Assembly: GCF_020179835.1 (NCBI RefSeq)
Contig: NZ_JAIUDA010000002.1
Span: 682,001 to 746,000, forward strand
Direction: 5' to 3'
Length of the DNA: 64,000 nucleotides
DNA from: Pantoea sp. alder81
Lineage (GTDB): Bacteria; Pseudomonadota; Gammaproteobacteria; Enterobacterales; Enterobacteriaceae
The position numbers were made by a program, and so were the translations under genes. Under the pieces are notes generated by a model. It worked only from the letters and a program-made list of their open reading frames with translations, made no database searches and was not told the origin of the DNA. How positions within the stretch are numbered: position 1 is the first letter of the stretch; each line of letters starts with the position of its first letter. Below, one piece after another: positions 32,354-41,190 of this stretch.

Positions 32354-32543
32354 GCATCAATACCTCAACGTACCCGTGCAGTTAACGGCCAGGTGCGCAA
32401 CAATACTTCAACGCGCCCATGCGGTATCGGGCATGATGTGCATCAATACCTCAACGCGCCCATGAAGTATCAGCCAGGTGCACAGCAATACCTCAACGCG
32501 CCCATACGGTTATCGGCCAGGTGCGCATCAATGCGCCCCCTAC
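32354..32543. repeat. 43-bp tandem repeat, about 4.4 copies
   Basis: Units begin near 32354, 32397, 32440, 32482 and 32525, with core CAATACCTCAACGCGCCCAT and a variable tail around GGTATCGGCCAGGTG. The period is 43, 43, 42, 43. Each full unit contains ATACC and GGTAT arms able to pair. It fills the gap between the 3' ends of dalR and hisP, which converge. There are no spacers and no open frame, so it is neither a CRISPR nor coding. Confidence 0.9.
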
Positions 32544-32551
32544 ATCAACAG

Positions 32552-32575
32552 GGTCGCCATTAATGGCGACCTGTT
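32552..32575 (-). terminator. Hairpin after hisP
   Basis: GGTCGCCA, TTAA, TGGCGACC is a perfect 20-bp palindrome 8 bp past the hisP stop. On the minus strand it is followed by CTGTTG, a weak T tract, so termination strength is uncertain; it may also work for dalR. Confidence 0.65.
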
Positions 32576-32578
32576 CGA

Positions 32579-33352
32579 TTACTTCAGCGACCCCGACAGG
32601 AACTGCTGCAAGCGTGGGCTTTTCGGGTTGCCGAACAGCTCATCCGGCGTGCCCTGCTCTTCAATCTTGCCCTGATGCAGGAAAATCACGTGATTGGAGA
32701 CGTGACGAGCAAACTCCATCTCATGCGTCACCACCACCATGGTTTTACCCTCTTCAGCTAGCTTCTGCATGATACGCAGCACTTCGCCAACCAGTTCCGG
32801 ATCGAGCGCTGAAGTCGGCTCATCGAACAACAGCACTTCTGGTTCCATCGCCAGCGCACGGGCAATGGACACACGCTGCTGCTGACCACCAGAAAGGTGT
32901 ACCGGATATTTCGCGCGCGCACCAGCGTCAATGCCGACTTTATCCAGATACTTAATCGCACGCTCACGCGCTTCGGCTTTGCTCAGCCCCAGTACCTGAA
33001 TCGGTGCTTCGGTGACGTTGTCGAGCACCGTCATGTGGCTCCACAGATTGAAGTGCTGGAACACCATGGTCAGACGAGTGCGCAGTGAACGCAGCTGCTC
33101 TTTGTTGGACACTTTCAGCTGCCCATCGGTATCACGCACCAGATTGATTTGCTCGTTGTTGACCGAAATGGTGCCTTCGCTCGGTTTTTCGAGGAAGTTG
33201 ATGCAGCGTAAGAAGGTACTTTTCCCGGAACCGGACGAGCCAATGATGCTGATCACATCGCCGGCGTTCGCCTGCAGTGATACGCCTTTCAGAACTTCAT
33301 GTTCACCGTAACGCTTGTGCAGTTCGGTAACGCTTAATTTGTTGTCAGCCAT
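32579..33352 (-). CDS. hisP: Histidine/basic amino acid ABC transporter ATP-binding protein
   Basis: ATPase of the periplasmic-binding-protein-dependent importer HisJ-HisQ-HisM-HisP. The 257-residue protein has Walker A (GSSGSGKST), the Q-loop region ([12 protein letters not shown]), the signature LSGGQQQR, Walker B ([12 protein letters not shown]) and the switch His in [13 protein letters not shown] start at ATG 33350-33352; the four-codon extension begins with TTG. It follows hisM after 8 bp. Confidence 0.96.
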   Translation of the reverse strand: MADNKLSVTELHKRYGEHEVLKGVSLQANAGDVISIIGSSGSGKSTFLRCINFLEKPSEGTISVNNEQINLVRDTDGQLKVSNKEQLRSLRTRLTMVFQHFNLWSHMTVLDNVTEAPIQVLGLSKAEARERAIKYLDKVGIDAGARAKYPVHLSGGQQQRVSIARALAMEPEVLLFDEPTSALDPELVGEVLRIMQKLAEEGKTMVVVTHEMEFARHVSNHVIFLHQGKIEEQGTPDELFGNPKSPRLQQFLSGSLK

Positions 33353-33360
33353 AGTGATAC

Positions 33361-34077
33361 TCAATGCGATGAAGAAGGTTTCACGTGCGCCAGGAAGCGA
33401 CGCTCCGCTTTGCGGAACAGGCTAATCAGCACGTAAGAGATGATCAAATACAGCACCGCAGCGATGCCAAACGCGGTAAACGGCTGGTAGGTCGCCGAGT
33501 TGATATCACGCGCGATTTTCAGCAGATCCGGCACCGTGGCGGTAAACGCCAATGCCGTTGAGTGCAGCATCAGAATCACTTCGTTACTGTAGGCTGGCAG
33601 CGCAGTGCGCAGCGCCGACGGCAGAATAATGCAGCGATACATCTTAAACGGCGAAAAACCGTAAGCGCGTGCCGCTTCAATTTCGCCATGCGGAACGGCG
33701 CGAATGGCCCCGGCAAAAATTTCAGTGGTGTAGGCGCAGGTATTCAGCGTAAAGGCCAGCAGCGTACAGTTGAGGCCGCTGCGGAAAAAGGCGTTCAGCA
33801 ACTCCGAGCCTTTCACCACTTCCAGCGTGTACATGCCAGAGTAGAACACCAGCAGCTGCACATACAGCGGGGTTCCGCGGAATATATAGGTGAACAGCCA
33901 GACAGGCGTGGAGATGTAGCGATTTGGCGATACGCGCGCGATCGCGAGGATCACAGCCATACATCCGCCGATCACCACGGAAAGAATCAACAACCACAAC
34001 GTAATGGCGACGCCGGTAAAACGGTAACCATCGGTCCAGAGCAGCTGTTTCCAATACTCCTGAATAATATCGATCAT
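33361..34077 (-). CDS. hisM: Histidine ABC transporter permease HisM
   Basis: One of two membrane subunits of the histidine and lysine/arginine/ornithine importer. The 238 residues have about five helices and the coupling-helix EAA motif ([20 protein letters not shown]) that docks on HisP. The sequence is close to E. coli HisM throughout. The start codon overlaps the hisQ stop by 4 bp. Confidence 0.96.
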   Translation of the reverse strand: MIDIIQEYWKQLLWTDGYRFTGVAITLWLLILSVVIGGCMAVILAIARVSPNRYISTPVWLFTYIFRGTPLYVQLLVFYSGMYTLEVVKGSELLNAFFRSGLNCTLLAFTLNTCAYTTEIFAGAIRAVPHGEIEAARAYGFSPFKMYRCIILPSALRTALPAYSNEVILMLHSTALAFTATVPDLLKIARDINSATYQPFTAFGIAAVLYLIISYVLISLFRKAERRFLAHVKPSSSH

Positions 34078-34760
34078 AGCTCTGCCCTTTTCACACCCAC
34101 CGTGTAGCGGCGTTCAAGCCACCACAGCACGCCGTTTGATAGCGTGGTAAACACCAGATAAATCACCCCCGCGACGATCGCGAAGTAGAACGGCTGCCAG
34201 GTACTCTTACCCGCCAGCTGCGTGGCTTTCACCACGTCTTCCAGCCCCAGCAGTGACACCAGCGCCGTGGCTTTGAGGATCACCTGCCAGTTATTGCCAA
34301 TGCCTGGTAACGCAAAACGCATCATCGCCGGGAACAGAATACGACGGAAAGTTTGCGAGCCGGTGAAACCGAAAGCGGTCGCCGCTTCGATTTGTCCTTT
34401 GGGTACAGCCAGGAAAGCACCACGGAAGGTTTCGGTAAAGTAAGCGCCATAGATGAAGCCGAGCGTAATGATACCGGCCACCATCGGGTCGATATCGAAC
34501 TGGGCGACACCCAACGCATCGGTCACGCTGTTGAGGGCGATTTGCAGACCATAGAAGATCAGCAACATCAGAACCAGGTCAGGCACACCGCGAATGAGAG
34601 TGGTGTAACCTTCAGAGATCATCACCAACAGGCGACTGCGGGAGAGTTTGGCGCCAGCGCCCATCAAACCAAGCACTAACGCCAGCACCACCGAACTGAG
34701 TGCCAGCTCAAGGGTCACCAGGGTGCCTTTTAGGATTACTTCAGAATAGCCATACAGCAT
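34074..34760 (-). CDS. hisQ: Histidine ABC transporter permease HisQ
   Basis: Second membrane subunit of the importer. The 228 residues carry the EAA loop (KGQIEAATAFGFTGSQTFRR) and about five helices. It is separated from hisJ by 192 bp containing a structured repeat, which may explain lower expression of the membrane components relative to the binding protein, as is known for this operon in Salmonella. Confidence 0.96.
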   Translation of the reverse strand: MLYGYSEVILKGTLVTLELALSSVVLALVLGLMGAGAKLSRSRLLVMISEGYTTLIRGVPDLVLMLLIFYGLQIALNSVTDALGVAQFDIDPMVAGIITLGFIYGAYFTETFRGAFLAVPKGQIEAATAFGFTGSQTFRRILFPAMMRFALPGIGNNWQVILKATALVSLLGLEDVVKATQLAGKSTWQPFYFAIVAGVIYLVFTTLSNGVLWWLERRYTVGVKRAEL

Positions 34761-34820
34761 GGGTTCGATCCTGTCGTGAAGGAAAATAACAAACGCTGCC
34801 CAACTAACGGACAGTCCTGA

Positions 34821-34940
34821 CCAGGATTTGAATCACAGGGTAGATGGCGGCAAGCGTATGAACCCCGGGAGTTTACATAAGTAAGCGCCCGGAGTGAATA
34901 GTTATGACCAACCCTGCTGCAAATCAATCATCAAGGTCAG
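34821..34940. repeat. Palindromic intergenic repeat inside the hisJ-hisQ gap
   Basis: Contains GGCGGCAAG, then GGGAGTTTACATAAGTAAGC with flanking CCGGG (34865-34869) and CCCGG (34888-34892), and CCAAC and CTGCAAA blocks near the far end. These landmarks recur in the same order, or inverted, at 41022-41144, 61102-61220 and 62686-62780. In the hisJ transcript the centre folds as CCGGG / TTAC-TTAT-GTAA / CCCGG. This copy lies within an operon, not between transcription units. Confidence 0.75.
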
Positions 34941-34952
34941 AAAACAGGACAA

Positions 34953-35735
34953 TTAATCGCCGTACACGTTGAAATCAAAGTACTTCTTAGCAATCTTGTC
35001 GTAGGTGCCATCTTTACGCATTTCGCTGAACGCTTTGTCGATGGCCGCTTTCAGATCGGCATCGTCTTTGCGCAAGCCCATACCGGTACCGACACCAAAG
35101 ATTTTGTCGTCTTTAACTGCTGGACCGGCAAACGCATAGTTTTTGCCAACCGGTTGTTTTAGGAAGCCTTCGCTCGCCTGCACTTCATCCTGGAAAGCCG
35201 CATCGATACGACCCGCATCCAGATCCTGATACACCAGATCCTGGTTGGCGTACGGCGTCACGGTGACACCTTTTGGACGCCAGTTATCGTTCGCGTAGGT
35301 TTCCTGAGTAGTGCCCTGCAGCAGACCGATGTTTTTACCTTTCAGCGATTCAATGGTCGGTTGCAGCGTTGAGCCTTTTTTCGCCACTAAACGCGCGTTG
35401 GCGGCGTAGAGTTTTTCAGAGAAGGCGATCTCTTCCTGACGTTTTTCGGTGATGGAGAGAGAAGAGATGATGGCGTCGATCTTCTTCGCTTTCAGCGACG
35501 GGATCAGCGCATCAAAATCACTTTCCACATAAGTACATTTGGTCTCGATACGCTTACAAATTTCGTTCGCCAGATCGATGTCAAAGCCCACTAACTGGCC
35601 TTGCGCGTTCTTGGACTCAAACGGCGGGTATGTCGGATCTGTCCCAATGCGCAGCGTTTTTGGTACCGCAGCGAACACGCTCGCAGCGCTGGACATGGCC
35701 AGCATCAGGGAAAGAGCCAGAACTCGCTTTTTCAT
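34953..35735 (-). CDS. hisJ: Periplasmic histidine-binding protein
   Basis: Solute-binding protein that delivers histidine, and probably lysine, arginine and ornithine, to HisQMP. The 260 residues begin with a signal peptide ([20 protein letters not shown], cut after FA near residue 23). The mature part has the family's [49 protein letters not shown] and [15 protein letters not shown]. The paralogue argT, which precedes hisJ in E. coli, is absent, so this single protein must serve the transporter. A sigma-54-type promoter lies upstream. Confidence 0.95.
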   Translation of the reverse strand: MKKRVLALSLMLAMSSAASVFAAVPKTLRIGTDPTYPPFESKNAQGQLVGFDIDLANEICKRIETKCTYVESDFDALIPSLKAKKIDAIISSLSITEKRQEEIAFSEKLYAANARLVAKKGSTLQPTIESLKGKNIGLLQGTTQETYANDNWRPKGVTVTPYANQDLVYQDLDAGRIDAAFQDEVQASEGFLKQPVGKNYAFAGPAVKDDKIFGVGTGMGLRKDDADLKAAIDKAFSEMRKDGTYDKIAKKYFDFNVYGD

Positions 35736-35799
35736 AGGTAACCCTCAAGTGAAGTGCTTATTGTTATATGGTCGTGATGTGTGTTTGCGCTGAATGATG

Positions 35800-35816
35800 T
35801 GCAGGTTTCATGCCAG
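35800..35816 (-). promoter_or_regulatory. Sigma-54 promoter of hisJQMP
   Basis: On the minus strand CTGGCATGAAACCTGCA has GG and GC separated by exactly 10 bases, the required -24/-12 arrangement, and departs from TGGCAC-N5-TTGCA at two positions. Transcription would start near 35790, leaving a 55-base leader. Nitrogen control of argT and hisJ through sigma-54 is established in Salmonella; here the site is inferred from sequence. Confidence 0.65.
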
Positions 35817-35982
35817 TTATGCAAAACGGCGAAAGCGTGCTCAGGCGCACTAAATACCGCGCCTTTCAGGGGCGCAAGCACTTAGTTTGTGAGGGAAATA
35901 TAACAGCGGAGTGAGGAAGAAAAAGCGACATTGTTAACTTTTGGTGCACAAGATGCACGAAGAGTGATCGGGCACGCGAAAT

Positions 35983-36020
35983 TGCACACAGTTAGTGCAA
36001 GATTGCACCATTATGCTCCA
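35983..36020. promoter_or_regulatory. Two NtrC-like enhancer sites upstream of hisJ
   Basis: TGCACACAGTTAGTGCA (35983-35999) has the TGCAC-N7-GTGCA symmetry of NtrC sites. TGCACCATTATGCTCCA (36004-36020) matches 14 of 17 consensus positions and overlaps the ubiX stop region. Their spacing is 21 bp, about two helical turns, and they lie about 200-220 bp upstream of the predicted sigma-54 start. A further TGCAC-rich stretch at 35943-35960 may add weaker half sites. Confidence 0.6.
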
Positions 36021-36580
36021 TGCCAACGGGTAAACAGGTCTTCAGGTAGCTCAATGTCGAATTGATCGATAACACGATTGACGGTTTGATCGACCAAATC
36101 CTCAATGGTTTGTGGGCGATGATAGAAGGCCGGCACGGGCGGCATAATCACGGCACCCAGCTCAGCGGCGGTGGTCATCATGCGCAAATGCCCAAGATGC
36201 AGCGGCGTCTCGCGTACGCACAGTACCAGCTTACGCTGCTCTTTCAGCACCACATCGGCGGCGCGCGTCAGCAAACTGTCGCTGTAGCTGTGCACGATGC
36301 CAGACAGGGTTTTCATAGAACACGGCAAAATCGCCATGCCCTGAGTTTTGAACGATCCGGAAGAGATGCTGGCAGCAATATCACGCACATCGTGAACCAC
36401 ATCAGCCAGCGCCTGCACATCACGCAGGCTGTAATCGGTTTCCAGCGACAACGTCTGACGTGCAGCAGGACTGATCACCAAATGGGTTTCCACATCGGCC
36501 AGCGGTTGCAGCACCTGCAACAGTCGCACACCGTAGATCGCGCCACTGGCACCGGAAATTCCAATGATCAATCGTTTCAT
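36011..36580 (-). CDS. ubiX: Flavin prenyltransferase UbiX
   Basis: Makes the prenylated FMN cofactor used by the decarboxylase UbiD in ubiquinone synthesis. The 189 residues match the family: FMN-binding MKRLIIGISGASGAIYGVRL, SPAARQTL, and the region from GSFKTQGMAILPCSMKTL, plus RETPLHLGHLRMM. It is the last gene of the cvpA-purF-ubiX cluster; a terminator in the 115-bp gap after purF should limit its expression. Confidence 0.96.
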   Translation of the reverse strand: MKRLIIGISGASGAIYGVRLLQVLQPLADVETHLVISPAARQTLSLETDYSLRDVQALADVVHDVRDIAASISSGSFKTQGMAILPCSMKTLSGIVHSYSDSLLTRAADVVLKEQRKLVLCVRETPLHLGHLRMMTTAAELGAVIMPPVPAFYHRPQTIEDLVDQTVNRVIDQFDIELPEDLFTRWHGA

Positions 36581-36629
36581 TATTAAGCCTTACTCGTTCA
36601 GATTGCGGCAATGATAGCCGCTCACTGAA

Positions 36630-36671
36630 CAAAAATACAAAAACAAACAGGGCGAGGTTGCCCCCGCCCTG
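36630..36671 (-). terminator. Terminator between purF and ubiX
   Basis: On the minus strand CAGGGCG, a 10-base loop with several G, CGCCCTG, then TTTGTTTTTG. It starts 25 bp after the purF stop. Since ubiX follows in the same direction it may be a partial terminator. Confidence 0.8.
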
Positions 36672-36695
36672 TTATCGATTTGCATTCCGAGGCCG

Positions 36696-38213
36696 TTAGC
36701 CTTCGTTATGCAGCTCCAGACCTTCCACTTCGTTTTGACGCTGAATCGCTTTCGCATCGTCATTACGCAGCGACTGCAAATACTCAAGGTATTGCTGATC
36801 GACATCTTTGGTGACGTAAATGCCGTTGAACACCGAGCACTCAAACTGTGCGATATCCGGGTTCTCTTCACGCACAGCTTCGATCAGATCGTCAAGGTCC
36901 TGGAAAATCAGCGCATCGGCTTTGATCAGCTGGCGAATCTCTTCCACTTCACGACCGTGCGCGATCAGCTCGGTGGCACTCGGCATATCAATGCCGTACA
37001 CGTTCGGGAACCGAATTTCCGGCGCCGCTGACGCCAGATACACACGCTTCGCGCCTGCTTCACGTGCCATCTCGATGATCTGCTCAGAAGTGGTGCCACG
37101 TACAATCGAATCGTCCACCAGCAGCACGTTCTTACCGCGGAACTCAGCGCGGTTAGCGTTAAGCTTGCGACGAATCGCGCTGCGGCGCATATGCTGGCCA
37201 GGCATGATAAAGGTGCGGCCAACATAGCGGTTTTTCACGAAGCCCTGGCGATATGGCTTGTCGAGAATGCGGGCGATTTCCAGTGCGGAATCGGTTGAGG
37301 TTTCCGGAATTGGAATCACCACGTCGATTTCCAGGTCTTCCCACTCACGTGCGATTTTTTCGCCGAGTTTGGTGCCCATGCGCACGCGAGCGCTGTAGAC
37401 CGACACCTTATCGAGGAAGGAGTCAGGACGCGCAAAGTAAACGTATTCGAACAGGCACGGATTGGTTTTCGGATTCTCAGCGCACTGGCGAGTTGACAGC
37501 TGCCCCTGCTCGGTGATGTACACCGCTTCGCCTGGTGCAACATCGCGAATGAACTCAAAGCCCAGCGTATCCAGCGCCACGCTTTCGGAAGCCACCATGT
37601 ATTCGGTGCGTCCATCAGCAATCACGCGTTTACCCAGCACTAATGGGCGAATACCGTTCGGATCGCGGAAGGCCACCAAACCATGACCAATAATCATCGA
37701 AACCACTGCGTAAGCACCGCGCACCTGTTGGTGCACTGCCGCCACCGCAGCAAAAATGTTGTCAGCTTCCAGCGGATCATGTTGGAAACGATCAAGTTCC
37801 TGCGCAAAGATGTTCAGCAGGATTTCAGAATCAGAGGTGGTGTTAACGTGACGGCGGCCCACTTCGAACAGATGCTTACGCAGTTCGTGCGCATTCGTCA
37901 GGTTGCCGTTGTGCGCCAGCGTAATGCCGTACGGGGAGTTAACGTAGAAAGGCTGCGCTTCGGAAGCACTGGAGCTGCCCGCCGTTGGATAGCGAACATG
38001 GCCAATCCCGATATTACCCTGCAAACGCTGCATGTGGCGTGCTTCGAAGACATCGCTCACCAGGCCATTCGCTTTACGCAGACGGAAGCAATTAAGCGCA
38101 TCGATGGTACAAATGCCGGCGGCATCTTGCCCGCGGTGCTGCAGCACCGTTAACGCGTCATAGATCGACTGGTTTACTGGCATAAAACCGGTGATACCAA
38201 CAATACCGCACAT
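36696..38213 (-). CDS. purF: Amidophosphoribosyltransferase
   Basis: First committed step of purine synthesis: glutamine and PRPP give phosphoribosylamine. The 505 residues match the family. The N-terminal nucleophile is Cys2 (MCGIVGITG), exposed after removal of Met1. The glutaminase domain continues with [11 protein letters not shown], and the phosphoribosyltransferase domain has the PRPP loop [18 protein letters not shown] near residue 360. It follows cvpA by 36 bp; PurR control is visible upstream of cvpA. Confidence 0.98.
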   Translation of the reverse strand: MCGIVGITGFMPVNQSIYDALTVLQHRGQDAAGICTIDALNCFRLRKANGLVSDVFEARHMQRLQGNIGIGHVRYPTAGSSSASEAQPFYVNSPYGITLAHNGNLTNAHELRKHLFEVGRRHVNTTSDSEILLNIFAQELDRFQHDPLEADNIFAAVAAVHQQVRGAYAVVSMIIGHGLVAFRDPNGIRPLVLGKRVIADGRTEYMVASESVALDTLGFEFIRDVAPGEAVYITEQGQLSTRQCAENPKTNPCLFEYVYFARPDSFLDKVSVYSARVRMGTKLGEKIAREWEDLEIDVVIPIPETSTDSALEIARILDKPYRQGFVKNRYVGRTFIMPGQHMRRSAIRRKLNANRAEFRGKNVLLVDDSIVRGTTSEQIIEMAREAGAKRVYLASAAPEIRFPNVYGIDMPSATELIAHGREVEEIRQLIKADALIFQDLDDLIEAVREENPDIAQFECSVFNGIYVTKDVDQQYLEYLQSLRNDDAKAIQRQNEVEGLELHNEG

Positions 38214-38249
38214 GTTGTCATTTCCTCATTGGCCGCACTCCCGGTGGCG

Positions 38250-38735
38250 TTACCGGGGTATAAAACTGGACGTGCTTTTCAGGTAATCGAAAAACCACCT
38301 GATGATGTAACTGAACTGGGGAATGAGTTGCGACTGTTGCCAGTCCGGGCTTTTGGAAAAGCCGGTGAATGTATCGAGGAAGAAGAGCATAGCGGAAACA
38401 ATCAGCACGCCACGCAACGCCCCGAAACAGACCCCCAACACCCTGTCGGTTCCCGACAAGCCGGTTTTTTCAACCAGCGAGCCGATCACATAGTTCACGA
38501 TGGCACCCACAATCAGGGTGGCAACGAATAACACCGCTATCGCGATGCCGTTGCGAACCAGTTCGTCGTCAAAACCTGTAAACCAGACTGCAAGGTAGGT
38601 GTAGTAATGACTGGCGACAAAAAACGCGCATCCCCAGGTAACGAGAGATAAGGCTTCCCGGACAAACCCACGAATCAGGCTGACCAGAGCCGAAAAACCA
38701 ACTACCGCAATAATGACGTAATCAATCCAGATCAT
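38250..38735 (-). CDS. cvpA: CvpA family inner membrane protein
   Basis: Membrane protein originally linked to colicin V production in E. coli, with roles reported in envelope and bile tolerance. The 161 residues have four hydrophobic segments (WIDYVIIAVVGFSALVSLI, ALSLVTWGCAFFVASHYY, NGIAIAVLFVATLIVGAIV, GALRGVLIVSAMLFFL). The frame is open 50 codons further, but the ATG at 38733-38735 has GGAAG 5 bp upstream and the family N-terminus. First gene of the cvpA-purF unit. Confidence 0.95.
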   Translation of the reverse strand: MIWIDYVIIAVVGFSALVSLIRGFVREALSLVTWGCAFFVASHYYTYLAVWFTGFDDELVRNGIAIAVLFVATLIVGAIVNYVIGSLVEKTGLSGTDRVLGVCFGALRGVLIVSAMLFFLDTFTGFSKSPDWQQSQLIPQFSYIIRWFFDYLKSTSSFIPR

Positions 38736-38797
38736 GAACGCTTCCAACCCAGTGCTAAGCACCCCTGCATCCAGTTCGGGGCGCATTCTAACAGAAA

Positions 38798-38813
38798 AAG
38801 AAAACGTTTGCGT
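38798..38813 (-). promoter_or_regulatory. PurR operator of cvpA-purF
   Basis: ACGCAAACGTTTTCTT on the minus strand matches the PurR box (ACGCAAACGTTTGCGT-like palindrome) with a perfect left half and the degenerate right half that I recall for the E. coli cvpA operator. It ends 63 bp upstream of the cvpA start, consistent with repression by PurR and hypoxanthine or guanine. Confidence 0.85.
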
Positions 38814-38946
38814 AGGGTTTTCCGGTTCTGTATCCATAAAAAGGGCGATGAAAAAAACTTTCCTCGCCCTGAGTGAATCCAGCAATTTAACCTGCTGATA
38901 TAAATCTATTTTTTAACCAAACCCGCACTTAACCGCTTGTGCTAAA

Positions 38947-38973
38947 CCGCGCCTTTTACTGCTATAGGCGCGG
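38947..38973 (-). terminator. Hairpin after dedD
   Basis: CCGCGCC and GGCGCGG arms with a 13-base AT-rich loop, 13 bp after the dedD stop, followed on the minus strand by TTTAGC. It is probably a weak terminator separating the accD-folC-dedD transcript from cvpA, which has its own PurR-controlled promoter. Confidence 0.6.
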
Positions 38974-38985
38974 CTTATCACTGCA

Positions 38986-39741
38986 TTATCGCGTGCCGTA
39001 CGGTTTCACCACGCCCCCCAGCCCGGAGATGCTTTGCAACTCACTCAGCGAACTCTGCAGCTTCGCTTTGGAGGCATCCGGACCGACGTAAATGCGCGTA
39101 ATTTGTCCCTGCACTGGCGTGGAAGGTACGGTAAATGCACGATAGCCCGACAGACGCAGTTGCGCCACGATCTCACTGACCTTGGCCGCGTTCTTCAGCG
39201 CACCCAGCTGAACGACAAACGCCTGCCCCGCAGGAGCCGCTTCCGGTTCACTCTGTTTCGGTGTTTCGACCGCTTTTGGCTGCTCAACCGGTTTCGGCTG
39301 TTCGACCACTTTTGGTTTCGGTTGTTCGACCGGTTTTGGCTTCGGCTGTTCAACAGGCTTAGGTTTTGGCTGCTCGACCACTTTTGGCTTAGGCTGCTCA
39401 ACCGGCTTCGCCTGCTGATGCACCGGCGGCGGCGTTACCAGCGTAGGCTCACTGTTTTGCGCCGGTTGCGCGTTGCCATTGCTGGCCGAGCCGCTGACTT
39501 TCGCGTGATCCGGGGTTTGTGCCGTACCCGCCCCTTCCGGCGGCTGCGCCGGGAGCGGTTGCGTGACCGGCGGCACCATTTCGCTATCCTGCTGATCGTC
39601 CGGCTTTGGTACCAGCGGAATCGCCGCGAACTCTTCTTTATAATGCTTTTTCTTGCCGTCGAGCAGCCCCGGCAGCACGATGACGCCAATCGCCACCAAA
39701 ATGACGGTACCGACTAAGCGATTTTGAAACTTACTTGCCAC
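38986..39741 (-). CDS. dedD: Cell division protein DedD (SPOR domain)
   Basis: Septal inner membrane protein with a C-terminal SPOR domain that binds denuded peptidoglycan at the division site. Order: short cytoplasmic start (ASKFQNRL), one membrane segment (VGTVILVAIGVIVLPGLL), a long Pro/Lys/Glu linker with repeats of VEQPKPKP or VVEQPKPK around residues 110-165, then SPOR (FVVQLGALKNAAKVSEIVAQ to the end). I start at GTG 39739-39741, as in E. coli, with GGAGA at 6 bp; an ATG two codons upstream abuts that site. The gene overlaps folC by 11 bp. Confidence 0.93.
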   Translation of the reverse strand: MASKFQNRLVGTVILVAIGVIVLPGLLDGKKKHYKEEFAAIPLVPKPDDQQDSEMVPPVTQPLPAQPPEGAGTAQTPDHAKVSGSASNGNAQPAQNSEPTLVTPPPVHQQAKPVEQPKPKVVEQPKPKPVEQPKPKPVEQPKPKVVEQPKPVEQPKAVETPKQSEPEAAPAGQAFVVQLGALKNAAKVSEIVAQLRLSGYRAFTVPSTPVQGQITRIYVGPDASKAKLQSSLSELQSISGLGGVVKPYGTR

Positions 39742-40999
39742 TGCCATTCTCCGCTGACATCGATTCCATAACCTGTGCGACGGTGTGGAAAGAACCACAC
39801 ACCAGAATCACATCCTCGGGCGCGGCCTGCTCACGCGCGGCCTGCCATGCTGCATCGACGTTATCATACGCGTTGCCACCTTCGAGGTGGGCGATCAGCT
39901 CATCAGCACGGGCACCACGCGGCCCTTCAAGGGGGGCGCAGTACCAGTTATCGACCTGCGGCGCCAGTGCGGCCAGCGTGCCGGCGATATCTTTATCATG
40001 CAGCATGCCCACTACAGCATGCACTTTACCGCTTTTCGGCAACTCCGCCAGACGTGAAGCCAGATAATTAGCCGCATGGGGATTGTGCGCCACATCGAGA
40101 ATGACTCGCGGGCTTTCACTCACCGTCTGGAAACGTCCTGGCAGAATCGCCAGAGGCAGGTGTTCGCGGATCACCGCTTCGCTGACGTTGAGTCCTGATG
40201 CACGCAGCGCGGTCAGCGCGGTCGCCGCATTGGGCAACGGCACCTGCGGCAATGGCAGGTCGCGCAGTTCACCGTGTGCATCCTGCCACGTCCAGCTGTT
40301 TTCCTGCTTCTGCCACTGCCAGTCGCGGTTGATTTGCAGCAGTTGCGCGCCCTTCTCCGCCGCCACTTCGGCGATAGTGTGCGGCATATCGGCTTCACCG
40401 ACGACCGCCGGTTTGCCACCGCGGAACACGCCGGCTTTTTCCCGACCAATGCTTTCGCGATCCGGTCCCAGCCAGTCGGTATGATCCAGTGCAATGCTGG
40501 TGATCACCGCCACGTCCGCATCCACAATATTGGTGGCATCAAGACGTCCGCCCAGGCCGACTTCGAGGATCACCACATCAAGATTGGCCTCGCGGAACAA
40601 ATTGAGTGCGGAGATCGTACCGAATTCAAAATAAGTCAGAGAGATGTCACCACGCCCGGCGTCAATGCTGGCGAAACTGGCGCTGTGCAGCGCTTCATCC
40701 AACTCCGCGCCTTGCACGCGCACGCGCTCGGTGTAGCGCACCAGATGCGGCGAGCTGTACACGCCCACGCGATAGCCTGCGGCCATCAACAGCGTTTCCA
40801 GCGTACGGCAGGTGGTGCCTTTGCCATTGGTGCCGGCAACGGTGAAGATAAACGGAGCGGGTTTTAGCAGGTCAAGGCGTGCGGCGACGCGTTGAATACG
40901 ATCCAGACCCAATTCAATGGCCTGAGAATGCAGGTGTTCAAGATAATGAAGCCACGTGGCCAAAGGCGACGTGGCTTGAGGAAGCTGCAGAGTGTCCAT
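39731..40999 (-). CDS. folC: Dihydrofolate synthase/folylpolyglutamate synthase
   Basis: Bifunctional Mur-ligase-type enzyme that attaches glutamate to dihydropteroate and extends the polyglutamate tail of folates. The 422 residues equal E. coli FolC. The ATP loop is FTVAGTNGKGTTCRTLE near residue 55, the EVGLGGRLDATNIVD segment binds metal and substrate, and VILDVAHNPHA starts the C-terminal domain. It lies 191 bp downstream of accD and overlaps dedD. Confidence 0.97.
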   Translation of the reverse strand: MDTLQLPQATSPLATWLHYLEHLHSQAIELGLDRIQRVAARLDLLKPAPFIFTVAGTNGKGTTCRTLETLLMAAGYRVGVYSSPHLVRYTERVRVQGAELDEALHSASFASIDAGRGDISLTYFEFGTISALNLFREANLDVVILEVGLGGRLDATNIVDADVAVITSIALDHTDWLGPDRESIGREKAGVFRGGKPAVVGEADMPHTIAEVAAEKGAQLLQINRDWQWQKQENSWTWQDAHGELRDLPLPQVPLPNAATALTALRASGLNVSEAVIREHLPLAILPGRFQTVSESPRVILDVAHNPHAANYLASRLAELPKSGKVHAVVGMLHDKDIAGTLAALAPQVDNWYCAPLEGPRGARADELIAHLEGGNAYDNVDAAWQAAREQAAPEDVILVCGSFHTVAQVMESMSAENGSGK

Positions 41000-41021
41000 G
41001 TGTCCCGTTTACTCATCTTAC

Positions 41022-41144
41022 ACATCGTCATTCAAGCCGCAGCGGCGTGGGCTGCACTCAATCACCCCCCGATCCCTTACTGGGTAAGCTGCCGGAGGCT
41101 TCATTCGTTTGCCGCCTTGCTGCAACTCGAATGACTGGGTGTTT
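41022..41144. repeat. Palindromic intergenic repeat between accD and folC
   Basis: Shares, in order, GTCATTCAAG, GGGCTGC, CCTTACTGGGTAAGCTGCCG, TTCATTCG, GCCGCCTTGCTGCAACTCGA and ACTGGGTG with the other copies in this window. The centre (CTTACT/GGTAAG) is a short hairpin, and the ends are imperfectly complementary. Orientation is opposite to the hisJ-hisQ copy. The gap holds no gene. Confidence 0.75.
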
Positions 41145-41190
41145 ACGGTTCATTGGTGAAAAGCGTTTAACCACCGCTTTTCGTTGCCTG

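Noticed and set aside
34821..34940. ERIC element
   Set aside because: The conserved ERIC ends and core are not present; the landmarks fit a different palindromic family shared by other gaps here.
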